Both the position numbers and the translations under genes were made by a program. This document shows positions 21,881 to 33,321 of a stretch of 64,000 bases of DNA, in pieces. Every line of letters begins with the position of its first letter. Position 1 is the first letter of the stretch. The DNA is taken from NCBI GenBank assembly GCA_030295235.1, contig AP026145.1, positions 684,501 through 748,500 of the forward strand, in the 5' to 3' direction. The stretch comes from Fistulifera solaris. Taxonomy: Eukaryota > Bacillariophyta > Bacillariophyceae > Naviculales > Stauroneidaceae. Below the pieces are notes generated by a model, which did no database searches, had not been told where the DNA came from, and saw only the letters and a list, made by a program, of their open reading frames with translations.

Positions 21881-22143
21881 GACTTTCACGAAAATTTTGA
21901 AAAGTCACGTCTATTCCGTCCCTCTGCAAATGCGAAATGCGCCACTTTAGCTAGGGGAGACACGAAACGACTCACGATGAGAGCCAATACGATCAGGAAT
22001 GAAGATTCTGTCAAAACTTGTTAGCATGAAAATCGACACAATTAGAATAAAACTATAGATTATTAGAACACATTCGTTTGCAAAAAAAAGCCAGAGGATT
22101 GGCTCTCTCTCTCCATAGGATACAAAACAGACCCAACAAAACC

Positions 22144-23118
22144 CTACGCGTGCTGATTCAAAAACTCCGAGGCCTTGTCGTACATGGGCAATACCGCGGC
22201 CGCCACGGGTCCTGCTCGTATCACTGTCACAAAAAACCCTCGGTAAAAGGAACGCACTCCACCGGTCTGGTACATTTCCCGGGCCATGTCCCACGATGAC
22301 TGTGAGCCCTGCTGGATCGCATTCGCATAATAGATCCGACTCCGCATCGCATCGACGGGGAAAATGAACGCCCAACACAGTGTTCCCGACGCCGCGGCGC
22401 TGATCATGCGCTCCCCCAACGTCGGCAGCTCACCACCACCACTTCGTCGTCGGACCAACTCCCGTTTGATGGATTCGTACGAACAAAAATAAACGGCACG
22501 ACCCACAGTTTCCGACACGAAATGCGGTCCGAAACCACAAAAAAGACCGGTCTTCCACGTGTGGCGCATCGCTTCCTTCAATCGCAAACCGGGTACCGTC
22601 TGTTGTGCCGTTTTCACCATGAGCATGGGACTCGTAAAGAGGGCCAAGACGGCACCCGCCGTACTACTGGCAATGGCGACATTGGTCATGGAATCGTGTC
22701 CAATGTAATGATTGTGATTGTTGTCGTGTGATGAATAAAGGAGACGGCGCATCGTATCGTACACTGCAAAATTGACCGACTGCACAAAGCCGACCGTTAA
22801 TAACGGTGCGGAGATACCCGCATACAAGGATCGGATCTGTCGAAGATAAGAAACAGTCGGAGTGCTGGTAGCAGCCAAAGAATGGATACCACGAGTCGTC
22901 GTCGTGTTGGGTGGCGAAAAGGAGCCAGACGTGTGGCCAGGTTGGGGTTTTGTCGCCAGGCGTTGATGTTGTGTTTGATATAAAACTTTTAGCGAATCAA
23001 AAGGATGACCCACTAATGTTCCGCTGATTCCGGCTACATAACCTGCGATGATACTATTCCTCACGGATCGGAGAGAGCACGAAGAGGAAGAGTCTTCGAG
23101 ACGACTATATTGACTCAT
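22144..23118 (-). CDS. Mitochondrial carrier family (SLC25) transporter
   Basis: 324 residues, no intron, the normal length of the family: three repeats of about 100 residues with two helices each. Signatures: repeat 1 GHPFDSLKVLYQT (P-x-D-x-x-K), repeat 2 SPMLMVKTAQQ (the acidic position is Leu), repeat 3 FPVDAMRSRIYYAN (P-x-D-x-x-R). Repeat 1 also has the small-residue helix AGYVAGISGTLVGHPFD typical of the carnitine/ornithine-type subgroup; FYRGFF closes repeat 3. Exchange of a carboxylate or amino-acid-derived substrate across the inner mitochondrial membrane is likely; the exact substrate is not assignable. A His/Asn/Thr-rich loop between helices 1 and 2 (about 55-85) is unusually long. 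ATG at 23118. Confidence 0.85.
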   Translation of the reverse strand: MSQYSRLEDSSSSCSLRSVRNSIIAGYVAGISGTLVGHPFDSLKVLYQTQHQRLATKPQPGHTSGSFSPPNTTTTRGIHSLAATSTPTVSYLRQIRSLYAGISAPLLTVGFVQSVNFAVYDTMRRLLYSSHDNNHNHYIGHDSMTNVAIASSTAGAVLALFTSPMLMVKTAQQTVPGLRLKEAMRHTWKTGLFCGFGPHFVSETVGRAVYFCSYESIKRELVRRRSGGGELPTLGERMISAAASGTLCWAFIFPVDAMRSRIYYANAIQQGSQSSWDMAREMYQTGGVRSFYRGFFVTVIRAGPVAAAVLPMYDKASEFLNQHA

Positions 23119-23574
23119 GCTGGCTGCTTTTCATTCAATCGCCGGGGCGCTGTCGGTCGTTCTTGATTAATGTGCAAATAAATAGGAAAAAGGCGAAAAG
23201 TGGAGGTCGAAACGCCAGGATGATTCGGAAAAGTAGCAAAGGAACAGATGTTTGAGTTTGTACAAGTAATGTTGTTGCCGATCCATCAACGATCGTTGTC
23301 GTTTTCGTTCTCCGACAAACACTGCCGGTATTTTTTCGGAAAAGACGGCATCACTTTCTGTACCGGCACTGATTACTGTAGGCGGTAGAGTGCAAGTCCG
23401 ACGTCGCGAAGAACTTGGGATGAACTTTCGATGACGTAACTGCACACAGATGATTCGGGACTTGACAATGTTCGCGTGGATGAAACTAGGACGATGAAAG
23501 GAGCAAATAAGATAAACTTGAGATGTCATTCAGATCAGGGTCCTTCAAGTCACCAAAAACCAAATTTTTTAACA

Positions 23575-25841
23575 TTATGCTTTCTTCATTCTTTCCAAAA
23601 GCTGCTTCTTTTCCGCTTCACCGATCCAACGCTCGGAAAGCGTGGATGTGGCCGGCCAAGGGCGCCCACCCACTTCACCAATTTTCACCCCATTCTCCCG
23701 AGCGATAATGGCTCGAACACGAGCTTCACAGCAATAGTTGTTCGGATCACCCTGACAATGCCCCATACCGGCGCGCGTTCGTTTGCGGATGCCCTGAGAC
23801 GAATCAATGGGTAAGGAACGGCGCATCGCCGTGACGACTTCCAGTTCGGTCACCTTTTCACATTTGCAAATCACGTTTTGTGCCATTTGATCCTTATTGC
23901 TTCCGTCACTGTCATTCTTTCCGGGCGGACCAAATTTGAGTCCCTTCATGCCTTCCTTCGGAATAATGATGGGGCTCGATTCGGCTTGAAGATTGGATTG
24001 GGATCCATCTTCACACCCGCGTTCTTTAATATTTCTATAACGTTGAGAGCAATGGCGGGTGAACCAGCTAGTCCCGGCGAGTCGATACCAGCAACATGAA
24101 TCATATTCGGATTCTTCTCGCTAGGTTCAATAATCCAATCTCCTCGAGAACTTTTGGCACGCGCACCAGCAAAGGCGTGAATGGTCTCAGTCGGATCAAA
24201 GTCGCCGACCAAAAGCTTGCATTTCGAAAGAATATATTCTTGAATGGACGCTGGAGACATTGTCCGAGCACCCTCTTCATGCATGTCGCGGGCAGTTGGG
24301 CCGAGTATGAGATTACCCCACAACGTAGTCTGCACTAGAACACCTTTGCCAAGTTTGGGGTCCGGACATGGGAAGAGAGTGCGTGTCACTAGCTTGCCCT
24401 GCAAATCATTATTGTATATTTCATTCAGCAGTAGTTTCAAGAGATGTGCTTCACCGAAACAAGACGTACCTGGTTGCGATTGAGCAAAATATAATCTCCC
24501 AGTCGAGGCTTGATGGTAAATGATTCATCACCAATCATCCGAGCGATTTTATCCGAGTAGCCTCCCGCGCAATTGATAATGTATTTGCAGCGAATCCATT
24601 CCGTGTTAACAACTTCACCGGACATGACCTTCTGCGAACCAGAACCACCGACCAACATGTCTTCGACATCCACCTTGCCCTTGTCTCCGTGACCCTCGGG
24701 CAGACCCGCCTTCTCGATGAGACTGGTCACCGGAGTACTCTTGGTGACGGGTTTGTTTCCCACAAATTTGATCAAAAGAGAGAATCCCAACCACTGCACC
24801 ACGGCCGCCATGTGCAACTGACCATCGTACGGGAGTGACCACAGTTCGGCCACGCCTCCGGCAAAGTGCAACAGTACCACGCACGCCGCAATCTGTAACC
24901 AATTCGTCAACATATCGGGAACTTTGGCACGACCTATTGTTTTCATATAATGTTCCGGCTCCCAGTGATCGACTTTGACGCGAAATAATCCCTTATCGGT
25001 CGTTTCAATTTCTGTCACCTGCCGACGAATGCGCAATTCCACGCCATTGTCTACAGCGTTTTCCGCCAAGGCAATCGCAAACTCGTAGGGAATCACGTTC
25101 CCGGCATCAGGAGAATAGAGAGCCGCGATGGCCTTCGGATTCAAATGAGGCTCCAGGCGAAAGAGTTCTTCTTTTTCGACGATGCGGAGATTCTGCACTC
25201 CATTGGTGGTTCCTCGTTCCAATAGTTCTTGCAAATGCTTCCGGTCATTTTCGTTGAACGCGACGACTAAACTGCCATTCTTTTGGTAACCAAATCGTAA
25301 TTCCTTATCGAGTTGAGCAAACATTTGATTTCCGGGCCAACTATGGGTAGAGTGAGCAAATTTTATTTGGAGACGATGAAATAGAGTCGACTCTCACCAC
25401 AACTACTTACCAGTACTTGGCACGGTTGGTGCCGGGCGTATCGTCATATCCCGCATGAACAATCCCCGAATTTCCCTTCGTAGCTCCTTGACTCACATCA
25501 TCCGCGGCTTCGACCCAACAGGTATGAACTTTGTAACGACTCAATTCACGAGCAATCGCTGCACCAATGCAGCCGGCACCAATAATCAGCTAATATGCAA
25601 GAGTGAATGAGACGCAGTGAAAGGAATATATATCTACGGAACACACTGTACGCACCACATCGTAACTGCCATCGTTCTTGCACGAAATATACCGCGATCG
25701 ACTGCGCGGACAGGGCGCTTGAAAATCGCAGCCACTGCACTGCTTTTCGTCGACATTGAAAACTTTGCCGCAATCTTCAATGTCGACCCAGTCTCCTCCG
25801 TAATAGACACCTTTCACGCCATGTTGTGGATGTTCCGTCAT
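23575..25841 (-). CDS. FAD-dependent oxidoreductase (GlpA/DAO family) with BFD-like [2Fe-2S] domain and an internal membrane segment
   Basis: Four exons (25841-25656, 25589-25411, 25340-24470, 24398-23575), introns of 66, 70 and 71 nt, about 686 residues. The first 60 residues are Cys-rich (EDCGKVFNVDEKQCSGCDFQAPC). The Rossmann/FAD motif DVLIIGAGCIGAAIAREL begins at about residue 60, followed by GATKGNSGIVHAGYDD and the DAO-family fold with DSPGLAGSPAIALNV near the C-terminal FAD contact. The end is a BFD-type cluster domain: VICKCEKVTELEVV and RTRAGMGHCQGD...CC. This order resembles glycerol-3-phosphate or 2-hydroxyacid dehydrogenases that feed electrons to quinone. Unusual: two hydrophobic helices at about 266-290 and 298-315 are inserted in the substrate domain. 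A CCAATCCAAT duplication or one missing base near 23991-24004 breaks the frame before PIIIPKEGMKG. Confidence 0.78.
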
Positions 25842-26210
25842 GATGAATTTAGATTCTTTTAAAATAGAATCATCAAACAAACAACACTATATAAAGGACC
25901 GATCGAAGCGAAGAAAAGATCGGCGGTGGCGTCAAAAACGAGTTGGATCGCCTTCTTCGAAGTACTGTAGCGTCAATGTGTGAAAAGGTAAGGGAACTCC
26001 ATATCGTACCAGTACCCAAATGTATAATAACTCAGATAGTTATCACGGTTTATATTTTCCAAGACTCACAGATTCGGCTCCGCCTTATTCACGAACATCC
26101 GTATCCGCTATTACTAGCACGCCTACCCAAACTTTCTGCACCATTCATTGCAACTCGATCGGCTATCAAATTCGTTTCATTATAATATAAAAATCATCGT
26201 TACTTCTAAT
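25842..26210. other. Intergenic region
   Basis: About 370 nt between two minus-strand genes: 5' region of the FAD oxidoreductase and 3' end of the large gene. No coding signal seen. Confidence 0.4.
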
Positions 26211-29200
26211 TCAACTTATGGCTGCTGGGGGTGCCGAATCGACGGGCAAATACTTCGCCTTGACATACTCGTAGCGCTTGGGCACCACTTTGGCCAACAA
26301 CCACTCGGAGCTAAAGTGTTGGGGCATCGAAGGCGTTTGATAGATGCGTCCTCCATAATCCAAACAACTGTAGTACGTATTGAGTGCCGTTTGCACGCTC
26401 TTGATGTTCTTCCAGGGAGACGTCGTGCGAACGAAATCCAACAATTCCAAATGGTCACGGAATTCGAGGGCGACACTGTCACTGTCATCCTCGACCGCGG
26501 TCGGTGGCACTTCTTCTTCTTTCCTGGAACTGGAAAGAATGTTCGCGGCACCGAGACCAATGATACTGGAACGAAGGCGATTCCATAAGCGATTGAAGAA
26601 AGCTTGCTGTTCTCCGACGGGTACGTCTTTTCGTTGCACCGTGTGACGTATCTTGGCTTCTGTGATTGCAGCTTTGATTTCGTTGGATACCATGGGACAT
26701 CGCATCATGTGTTTTTCGAGAACCGTCGACGCCGTACTCATACTTTCGAGGGACGAAAAGAAATAACGACCCTCGCCGCTCTTGCCAATACAGTGTCGAC
26801 AGGCCATTCCAGGATACCCCACGTGGATGCGGCGATTCTTCTTTCCGTATCCTCGTCGGTCGCCCGTATGGGAATGACTTGTTCCATGACCAGTACAACA
26901 AAATCCGTCAAGAGCGGTCGACCATCGGCCGTGACTTTGTCACTCGCCATGATAATCTCCGTCAGTTCGTGCGCATTTTCCGTTTTGGCAGCCGTCCCCG
27001 AAGAATCGGCGTGCAAATAGTTCAGCCGGCCACCCAAAGCGGAAACGGCGGGATTTACGTCGTCGGCATAATGCTCGGCTTCCGGCTGCATATGCGTCGG
27101 TAGCATCGTTGTCACATTCGCTGTAAATACATCGACAAATTCTCGAATGACCTGAAAGCTGTCGCTAATCTGTTGCAGCGGCAAACTGGATTGCTGTAAT
27201 ATACTGGGGAGAACAAGAAGCATTTGCAACAGTGTTTCGCTGCCGTACTTGAAAGAACTTTTCTCAGCACTCGCGTCAACAGGCTTCCATTTCAGGCCTT
27301 CGGCCATGAGGGGAGCGAATACGTTGTAGCACTCGAGAGTAGCACTCAGAAGGGATTTGGCTTTCTCACGAGAATCTTTGTCGTCTGGGTCTAACTCCTT
27401 TTGGATCCATTGATAAACCTGGCCCGCTGCTGCTTCAACTGTAATAAAGTGGTCATTCTCAGACTCGCGATTCTTAGTCGTTTCAAGTACCAATCGCTGC
27501 GTCAGCTTGCCTACAGCTCCCCATCCAAGTTTCTCGACTTCACGCACCAGACGAAGTCGCTTCCTGTTCCCTTCATTTTTGGTTGGGTTGGACCGTTTCA
27601 GCTTGCCGATTTTGGGCGGAAAAAAAGTAATGTCATCCGCGCTTTCTCCTGCCTCGAGGCGCCATCGCTGTTCACGCAATGCAGGCCATACGATTCCAAG
27701 GAAAAATTGATAAGATGCCGGGACGGCATTTGACGACAACCCGTTGATCTTTAAATCGCTCGGAGACAGAGGAACTGAGCACGCAACCCCAAGAAATCTT
27801 TCCGGAACGACAATATTGATGTTTTCGTCAAGCGAGCAAGTTTCAAACGATGCCTTGACCGTGTCGATAACGTTTGCGTCACTTTTTTCATTCCCGTCAA
27901 ATAGAACTAAAATGTTCTTCAACAGCCCCTTTGCGATAACAGAAAGAATACCTCGATACCAAGTTAATGCAACTTCCTCATCGTTCTTAACCTCTTCTAC
28001 AGGTTTGAAAAAGAACTTGGGCGGATTTGAACGAGGGTCGCAACAAGCGACTACTGGAACCTTCTTTAATACACCCGCTGTACCATAAACATCATGCAAA
28101 TGAAGGCACTCCATGCTCGGACTTTCAACAAGAGTAAAGGCTTTGATTGTTGATCGCGTTCTCTCAAGTCGTTCAGCTGCAGTAAGATCAGGCGCTGCGA
28201 ACAAACTTGTGACGAGATCTTCTACAAATAATGAAAACCGCCCTCTCGCCAGTTCAAACCAATTATCCCTAACGTGCGATCTACACAACGGGTGGTCTTC
28301 AACGAAGGACACGATATCGCCGGAAACAGCTGACATCGCTCGCTTGTAGGGCTCCCACTTCGTGGCCAGTAGGACGGCTAGGGATCGTGGGCCAGTAGAA
28401 AAGAGCATCGACAATTTCTTTGACCTCGTCAGAAGTGTCTTTGTTACACTTCACAATTCGTCTGGATAACCAATGCAATCTCTGCCTTATAGCATTTCCA
28501 TTCTCGGACGTGCTCTCCGCTAGATCCTTCCATTCATTCAGATACTTACCATGCGCCCATTTGAGGATCTCGCAAAGATCCTGCTCCGAGAGGACTCGAA
28601 TGAGATTACCAATGACACTCTGAAGATTATTGGTAGCGTGCTTTTCACGTGAAAGGAGCGTTGCAAGCGAAGGAAATATCAAAGGGATGGTCTGCCCCTT
28701 TTCCATGGGATTTTTTACGAAGAGAAAAAGTTGGGTGCCCGACTCTCGTCTAGCAATCAAGACATTCGTGTCGTCGGCTGGTGCGATTTCTGGAGAAATA
28801 CTGCTGGACTGATGATCTAGCAAATATTTTTCAAGAAGCACTTTCAGTGGCGCGAGATCTTGAATTTGTGGAACTCGGACACCACAACAGCTTAAGTCAA
28901 TGAGCCCACAACCTAACGCAACAGTTGAAAATGGTTGACGAGAGTCGTGTGTCCCAAGGTCAGTGGGCTGGATAAGTGAGGCCATTGGAAGTACCGGAAG
29001 TGCCATTGATGCCAACTCCGGTCGCAAGAGCTCTACCGTTTGAATCGGTTGAATTGTCTTGAAGGGGTGGCTAGCAGTCCCTTTATAAGTAACAAAATAA
29101 CACGGATCCAGACCTTTTGCCTTCTTTCGCACCGAAATTTCAAAGTCGAAACGCATTGAACCTGAAAAGGGGTAAGTAACAATCTCTTTGGCATTACTGT

Positions 29201-32200
29201 TTCGGTTAGTTAGCCGCCACCCGACTTACCTTGTCCCCGCACAACAGAAATATCCACCTTCGATCTACCTGATAAAATGTCCTCATCAGCGATGTTTTCA
29301 AGCGGCGGTAATGGCTGAATTATGAGCTTTCGAGGAGGGCCATGGGCAGCGATATCGCCTTTTGTATCATTTGACCCCTCTTTACTACCTTTACTGAGGT
29401 TTTGCCTGCGGCGGATACCAAGAGCGCGAATGGAGTTGTCAGGTTCGGTAGCTGCAAGTTCCTTTAGCCCCATATCCACAGCCGCTTTTCGGCATTGTGC
29501 TTTCCATCCGCTAACGGACGCAATGGCACCAAGACCCTTGAGTTCCGGCATCCCGTTCTGAATCCTAAACTCCACGAATTGCTCGGCAATCTCAGTCGTC
29601 CGTTGGGAAAGGAACTGCTCCCCAGTGTGGATACCAATTGACCTAAGAAATTTTTGCGTGATGGAACTAAGCACCGCGAACGGATCTGACAGATCCGAAG
29701 GGGTTACTTTCTTTATAATTGGCTTGGGTTCTTTTGGCACGCTCTCTTTCGGTTTGGTAGGCCGCACTGGAGTTTTTGTCGAGACAACTGTCTGCGCCCT
29801 GTCACGCAAAATATGGAGCCATTTTTGGATCAGTAAGTTACAAGCTTCGACAGAATCTGCCATTCCGCATTCCTGCATCTTCTTGGCAACCAGTGGATTA
29901 TTCTCGAGCTTGGCATTCTCTAACTGTGAAGCCGTAGCGACTCTAAATTGAACAAGAAAATCAGCCACGTTCTTTCCGAGACAGTGTTCCACGAAAAGAG
30001 GAGAATGGGAAGCATAGTCGATGCTCACCGTCGACGTAGAGAAGTACTTAGTCACTGGCTTTTTTGCGGCTACTTCGGGTTGCTCCGTTTCGTCGTGAAT
30101 GACTGGGGTCTCTTTCGATGCCTCCTTTTCAAGGTCGACATCGGTCAAAATCTTGCCCGTCCCTTTCACGGCATCGTCCTCTTCTCTTAGCATTGCCTTC
30201 CACGCGGAAATCATGGCCACCTTACCTGACCCTTTGAGGGTATTAAGCCCTCTCTCCTCGCGCCACGAAGCAAGGTCGATCGAAAGGGCTTTAGTTTTCG
30301 AATCTAAAAATTGCCACGACGCACTCATCCCAAGTCTTCCAACAATGTATTCTTGAGATGCACCGGTACAGACAATTCTGATAGTGTAGTAATAACAAGT
30401 GAGATTCCAACCAAGATGTCAAAGCTATGCCATTCAGTCAATTATTCAAACTTACAGCGACCCACCCATCCAACGTCGAGTCTTGTCATCGAGAGGCAAA
30501 CGGGAACCGATTGCAGTCTCCAAACGGGTCGATAGGCCAAGAAGATGCCGTGCTAGAGCAAGATGATTTAAATATGGCAACTGGCATTGGTTACGGAAGA
30601 TCCGCATCATTTCACACAGCGCTCCAGTTTCAGTTCGACGAGTACGTAGAAAGTCAAATAAAGACACAAGTTTAGCGGTGGCAAAAAAGCTTCGTGTTGG
30701 AGCAGGTATTAGAACAGAAATGGGGCCACTAAGTGGAAACTGATTCTCCCCTCGTGTAAATCTTGGCGGTGTCCTTTTTAAACAGCTCAGCCACTCTCCC
30801 ATCTTGGCTTCAGCGCGAATTACATCTTCTTCCTCTTTCGGCGTTACCTGCAAATTTTGCCGTTTTGCAAGGAGATCTTCGACACCTGAAATAATTTCTC
30901 TTTCTCGTCTCATGTACGAAGCGAGAATAGGATGCAAAGCCGGTGCTGAAACCATGGTTTTAGAGTCCGTGAGATCGTTCTCACCGGGTTTGGGCATGTT
31001 AAAGGGGTTCGAGGATGTTGCGTCTTGCTTCTCTTCCCGTTTAACCTCATGGTCTATAGCTATTTCATGTTCGTCTGCAAAAGGTCTATCGTCAGTACTT
31101 GTTAAGGATACATGATTTGATCCAGATATTACTGCTTCTCCTGTTTTGTCATCAGCGGCCTCCGATTGAGAATTTTCAGACTGAGAAACAACCTCGCCAC
31201 ACTGGGTGGAACCTCGAAGAGAAGGAACGGGCACATACTTGCCCGTCTTGCACTCTTCCACCAACGCCTTCACGACAGCTTTTCGGTGCTCTTCATAGAT
31301 TCTCTTTTCTTCTGGACGCCGCTCGAAGTAATATTTTTCAGCTAACTTGTCACGGAGCTTCAAACGACATGTTTCAGCTTGAGCTTTCCACTGCGACTTT
31401 TCTTCCAGATTCATGTTCGGGTCGCGATCAAAAGAATTAGGGTCTAAAACGCCTAGCAACTGCTTTTTCGTAAAGATCCATACAGACGCAGCAAGAAATT
31501 TGCAGTCGGCTTCCATCAGATAATCAAGCAAGTCCGTGGTATCTTCAACAAAAGCAGCCGCTTGCTCCGTTTCTTTCCTCGAGTTAAGGACACGACGTAT
31601 TGGTTTGGGTGCCCGCTTCCGATCCCTTCGAATATGTCTCCCGTCTTGTGATGGCGGCTTCAACACCGACAAATCCAGAGGAGCATTTGCCGCAGGTTTC
31701 GTCGAAACTCCATTCGGTGACGATGAAACAACAGGGGTATTCGGTTGGGACACCGCAGTATCTTGTGTCAAATTGTCCGCCGGCTTGATCGGAGAACGTG
31801 TTCCAGTAACAATGGCGAAAATGTCCTGCTTCCGCATAGCCTGCATCCTTTCCAAAGTCGTGGCCGTCGAAGGTGCGGGCTCCGGTAATACCGTAATTCT
31901 CGGTTCCGCTTTGTCCGCAATCGGCTTACCCATTCCTAACAATGCACTTTTCATTTGTTCGTCGGGTGCACACGCCGGAACAGATCCGGTTTGATTGAAT
32001 AAATTTCTGCCTTCTCGAGGAATTACAGGCGCTGCACTTAGTTTTTCCGCGGAGTTGGCATCATTCGTTTGGTTCGAATCTAATTCTAGTTTTATCTTCT
32101 TGACACCGGGTTCACCAATATCAGCCGTCTCTTCCCCTTTCTCTTGCGCACTTCCCCCGTTACTTTGAGTAGCAAAGGGCATATCTGTAAATTTGCTCTC

Positions 32201-32452
32201 TGTCAGCATAACTTCATCCGCTTTCCGTTTCTTGGGAGATAGCACCATGGTAGGTCCATCCTTGGAAGGCAACGTAGGACCCCCGGAAGGACCAGTCACG
32301 AACGGATGTTGCAGCGTCGGCGGCGTTGGGATCATGAACGGTGACTTTTCTAGTTCAGCACGCATCAAAGCCTGGACTTCATCTCCGTTGTTATTATTAT
32401 TGGTTGGGTTCTCTTCCACCGATAACTGATCGGGGTCCTCGAAGGGATCCAT
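26211..32452 (-). CDS. Uncharacterised protein of about 2,030 residues with a duplicated module and C-terminal CxxC...HxxxC element (two apparent frame breaks)
   Basis: Three exons (32452-30456, 30377-29230, 29161-26211), introns of 78 and 68 nt with matching phases. Residues 1-300 are acidic and disordered. An internal duplication is visible at about 683-730 and 921-963: FLxxxTxxxxxxxxxxRxxxGxxxLKGxGxxAxxSxWKxxxR in both, with a weaker relative at 792-859. Residues about 970-1800 are mostly helical without a recognised domain. Near 1830 comes HVGYPGMACRHCIGKSGEGR followed 25 residues later by LEKHMMRCP, a likely zinc site (CxxC and HxxxC). Two breaks, an extra base near 28386 and a missing one near 26825, cancel in total length; correcting them gives YWPTSLAVLLATKW and AASHVGYPGMAC. 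No function is proposed; a nuclear or nucleic-acid role is only a guess. Confidence 0.6.
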
Positions 32453-33321
32453 GTTGGGGATATCCTGCGCAAATTAGCGTCTGGTAACAACAAAAAATTA
32501 GCATTTGAGTTACTACTGATTGATCAAAACAAGGAGTCCAACAATGAAATTACAAGTCATGATGCTCTTAGTTTTTGGATGGTGGTGACTTTACGAACTG
32601 GATAGAGTCATTTATTTTTCTTAGGTAGATTTGTACGTAGCTTTGAGTACCGAGTTAAAGTGGATCGGTTTTATGGAGTGTGCTTCAAAGAGTAGAACGA
32701 ATCCCCACAGCTATGTCAGTCAAAAACGATGGGTGAAAAAGTGCGAAGCAGCCGCTGCTGACTGGTGTCGACGTTTTGGCAACGAAACAATGCAAGGTCG
32801 AAATTCCAATCATTCGAATGTTTCCAAAAAGTTAGCAATTAATTTTGCTAATTAATTTCTTACCTGAAAATAAAAATCAAATGAAAGGACCACAAAGTCG
32901 CGCGTCTTAATGCGTTTACGGAGTTGTCACGAGCGATTGTGTGAAAACGGCGAACGGCGCATTTGTGAGCCGTTTTGCTCGACGTGACTTTTTTCGCGCG
33001 GTAGTCGCGCGCGGAGTGGTCGTGCTTTTAGTCTGAGCTTTACTCTAGTCGAGCGATAAAGAGGAGAAGCGGTACGACTTTTTATGGTGATCCCGTACCC
33101 TAATGATCAAAGGGAAAAGTATGCACGCAAATAAATAAATGCAAAAAGGTCCGCCGTCATTCATCGTCATCAAAAAGGGAGACAAAAGAAAACTATTGTC
33201 GTTGTCATCCCTTCGTTTCGCATCTCTTTGCCATTTCGGACGCAAAGAGATCTTGGACAGTTTAGCAGTAGAGGCTTCGTAAATCGCTACTGATAGAGAC
33301 AGTATTTCCCGTTGAAGCGAA
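32453..33321. other. Divergent intergenic region
   Basis: About 870 nt between the large minus-strand gene and VKOR. It contains an AT-rich near-repeat of TTAGCAATTAATTT (32832-32860) and a CG-rich stretch with CGCGCG near 32995-33015. The sequence CGCAG just upstream of the large gene's ATG could be a 5' UTR splice acceptor. The 74-codon frame at 32631-32855 is not supported. Confidence 0.4.

Larger units (their letters stand above)
19940..22143. other. Gene-poor 2.2-kb tract with many small repeats
   Basis: Largest gap in the window. No open frame here is convincing; the longest (20879-21187, minus, 102 codons) has no recognisable family. From about 21280 onward it is rich in short repeats: a 10-bp inverted repeat (21282-21291 / 21342-21351), CCGGTACCGG palindromes near 21556, a perfect CCTACGTA-AATG-TACGTAGG hairpin (21709-21728), and repeated ACTTTACTTTCACTT and ACTTCACTTGA motifs (21631-21880). 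This may be a decayed, non-coding mobile sequence or simply fast-evolving spacer. Confidence 0.45.

Noticed and set aside
32631-32855. 74-codon plus-strand frame
   Set aside because: No ATG at the frame start and no protein-like features.
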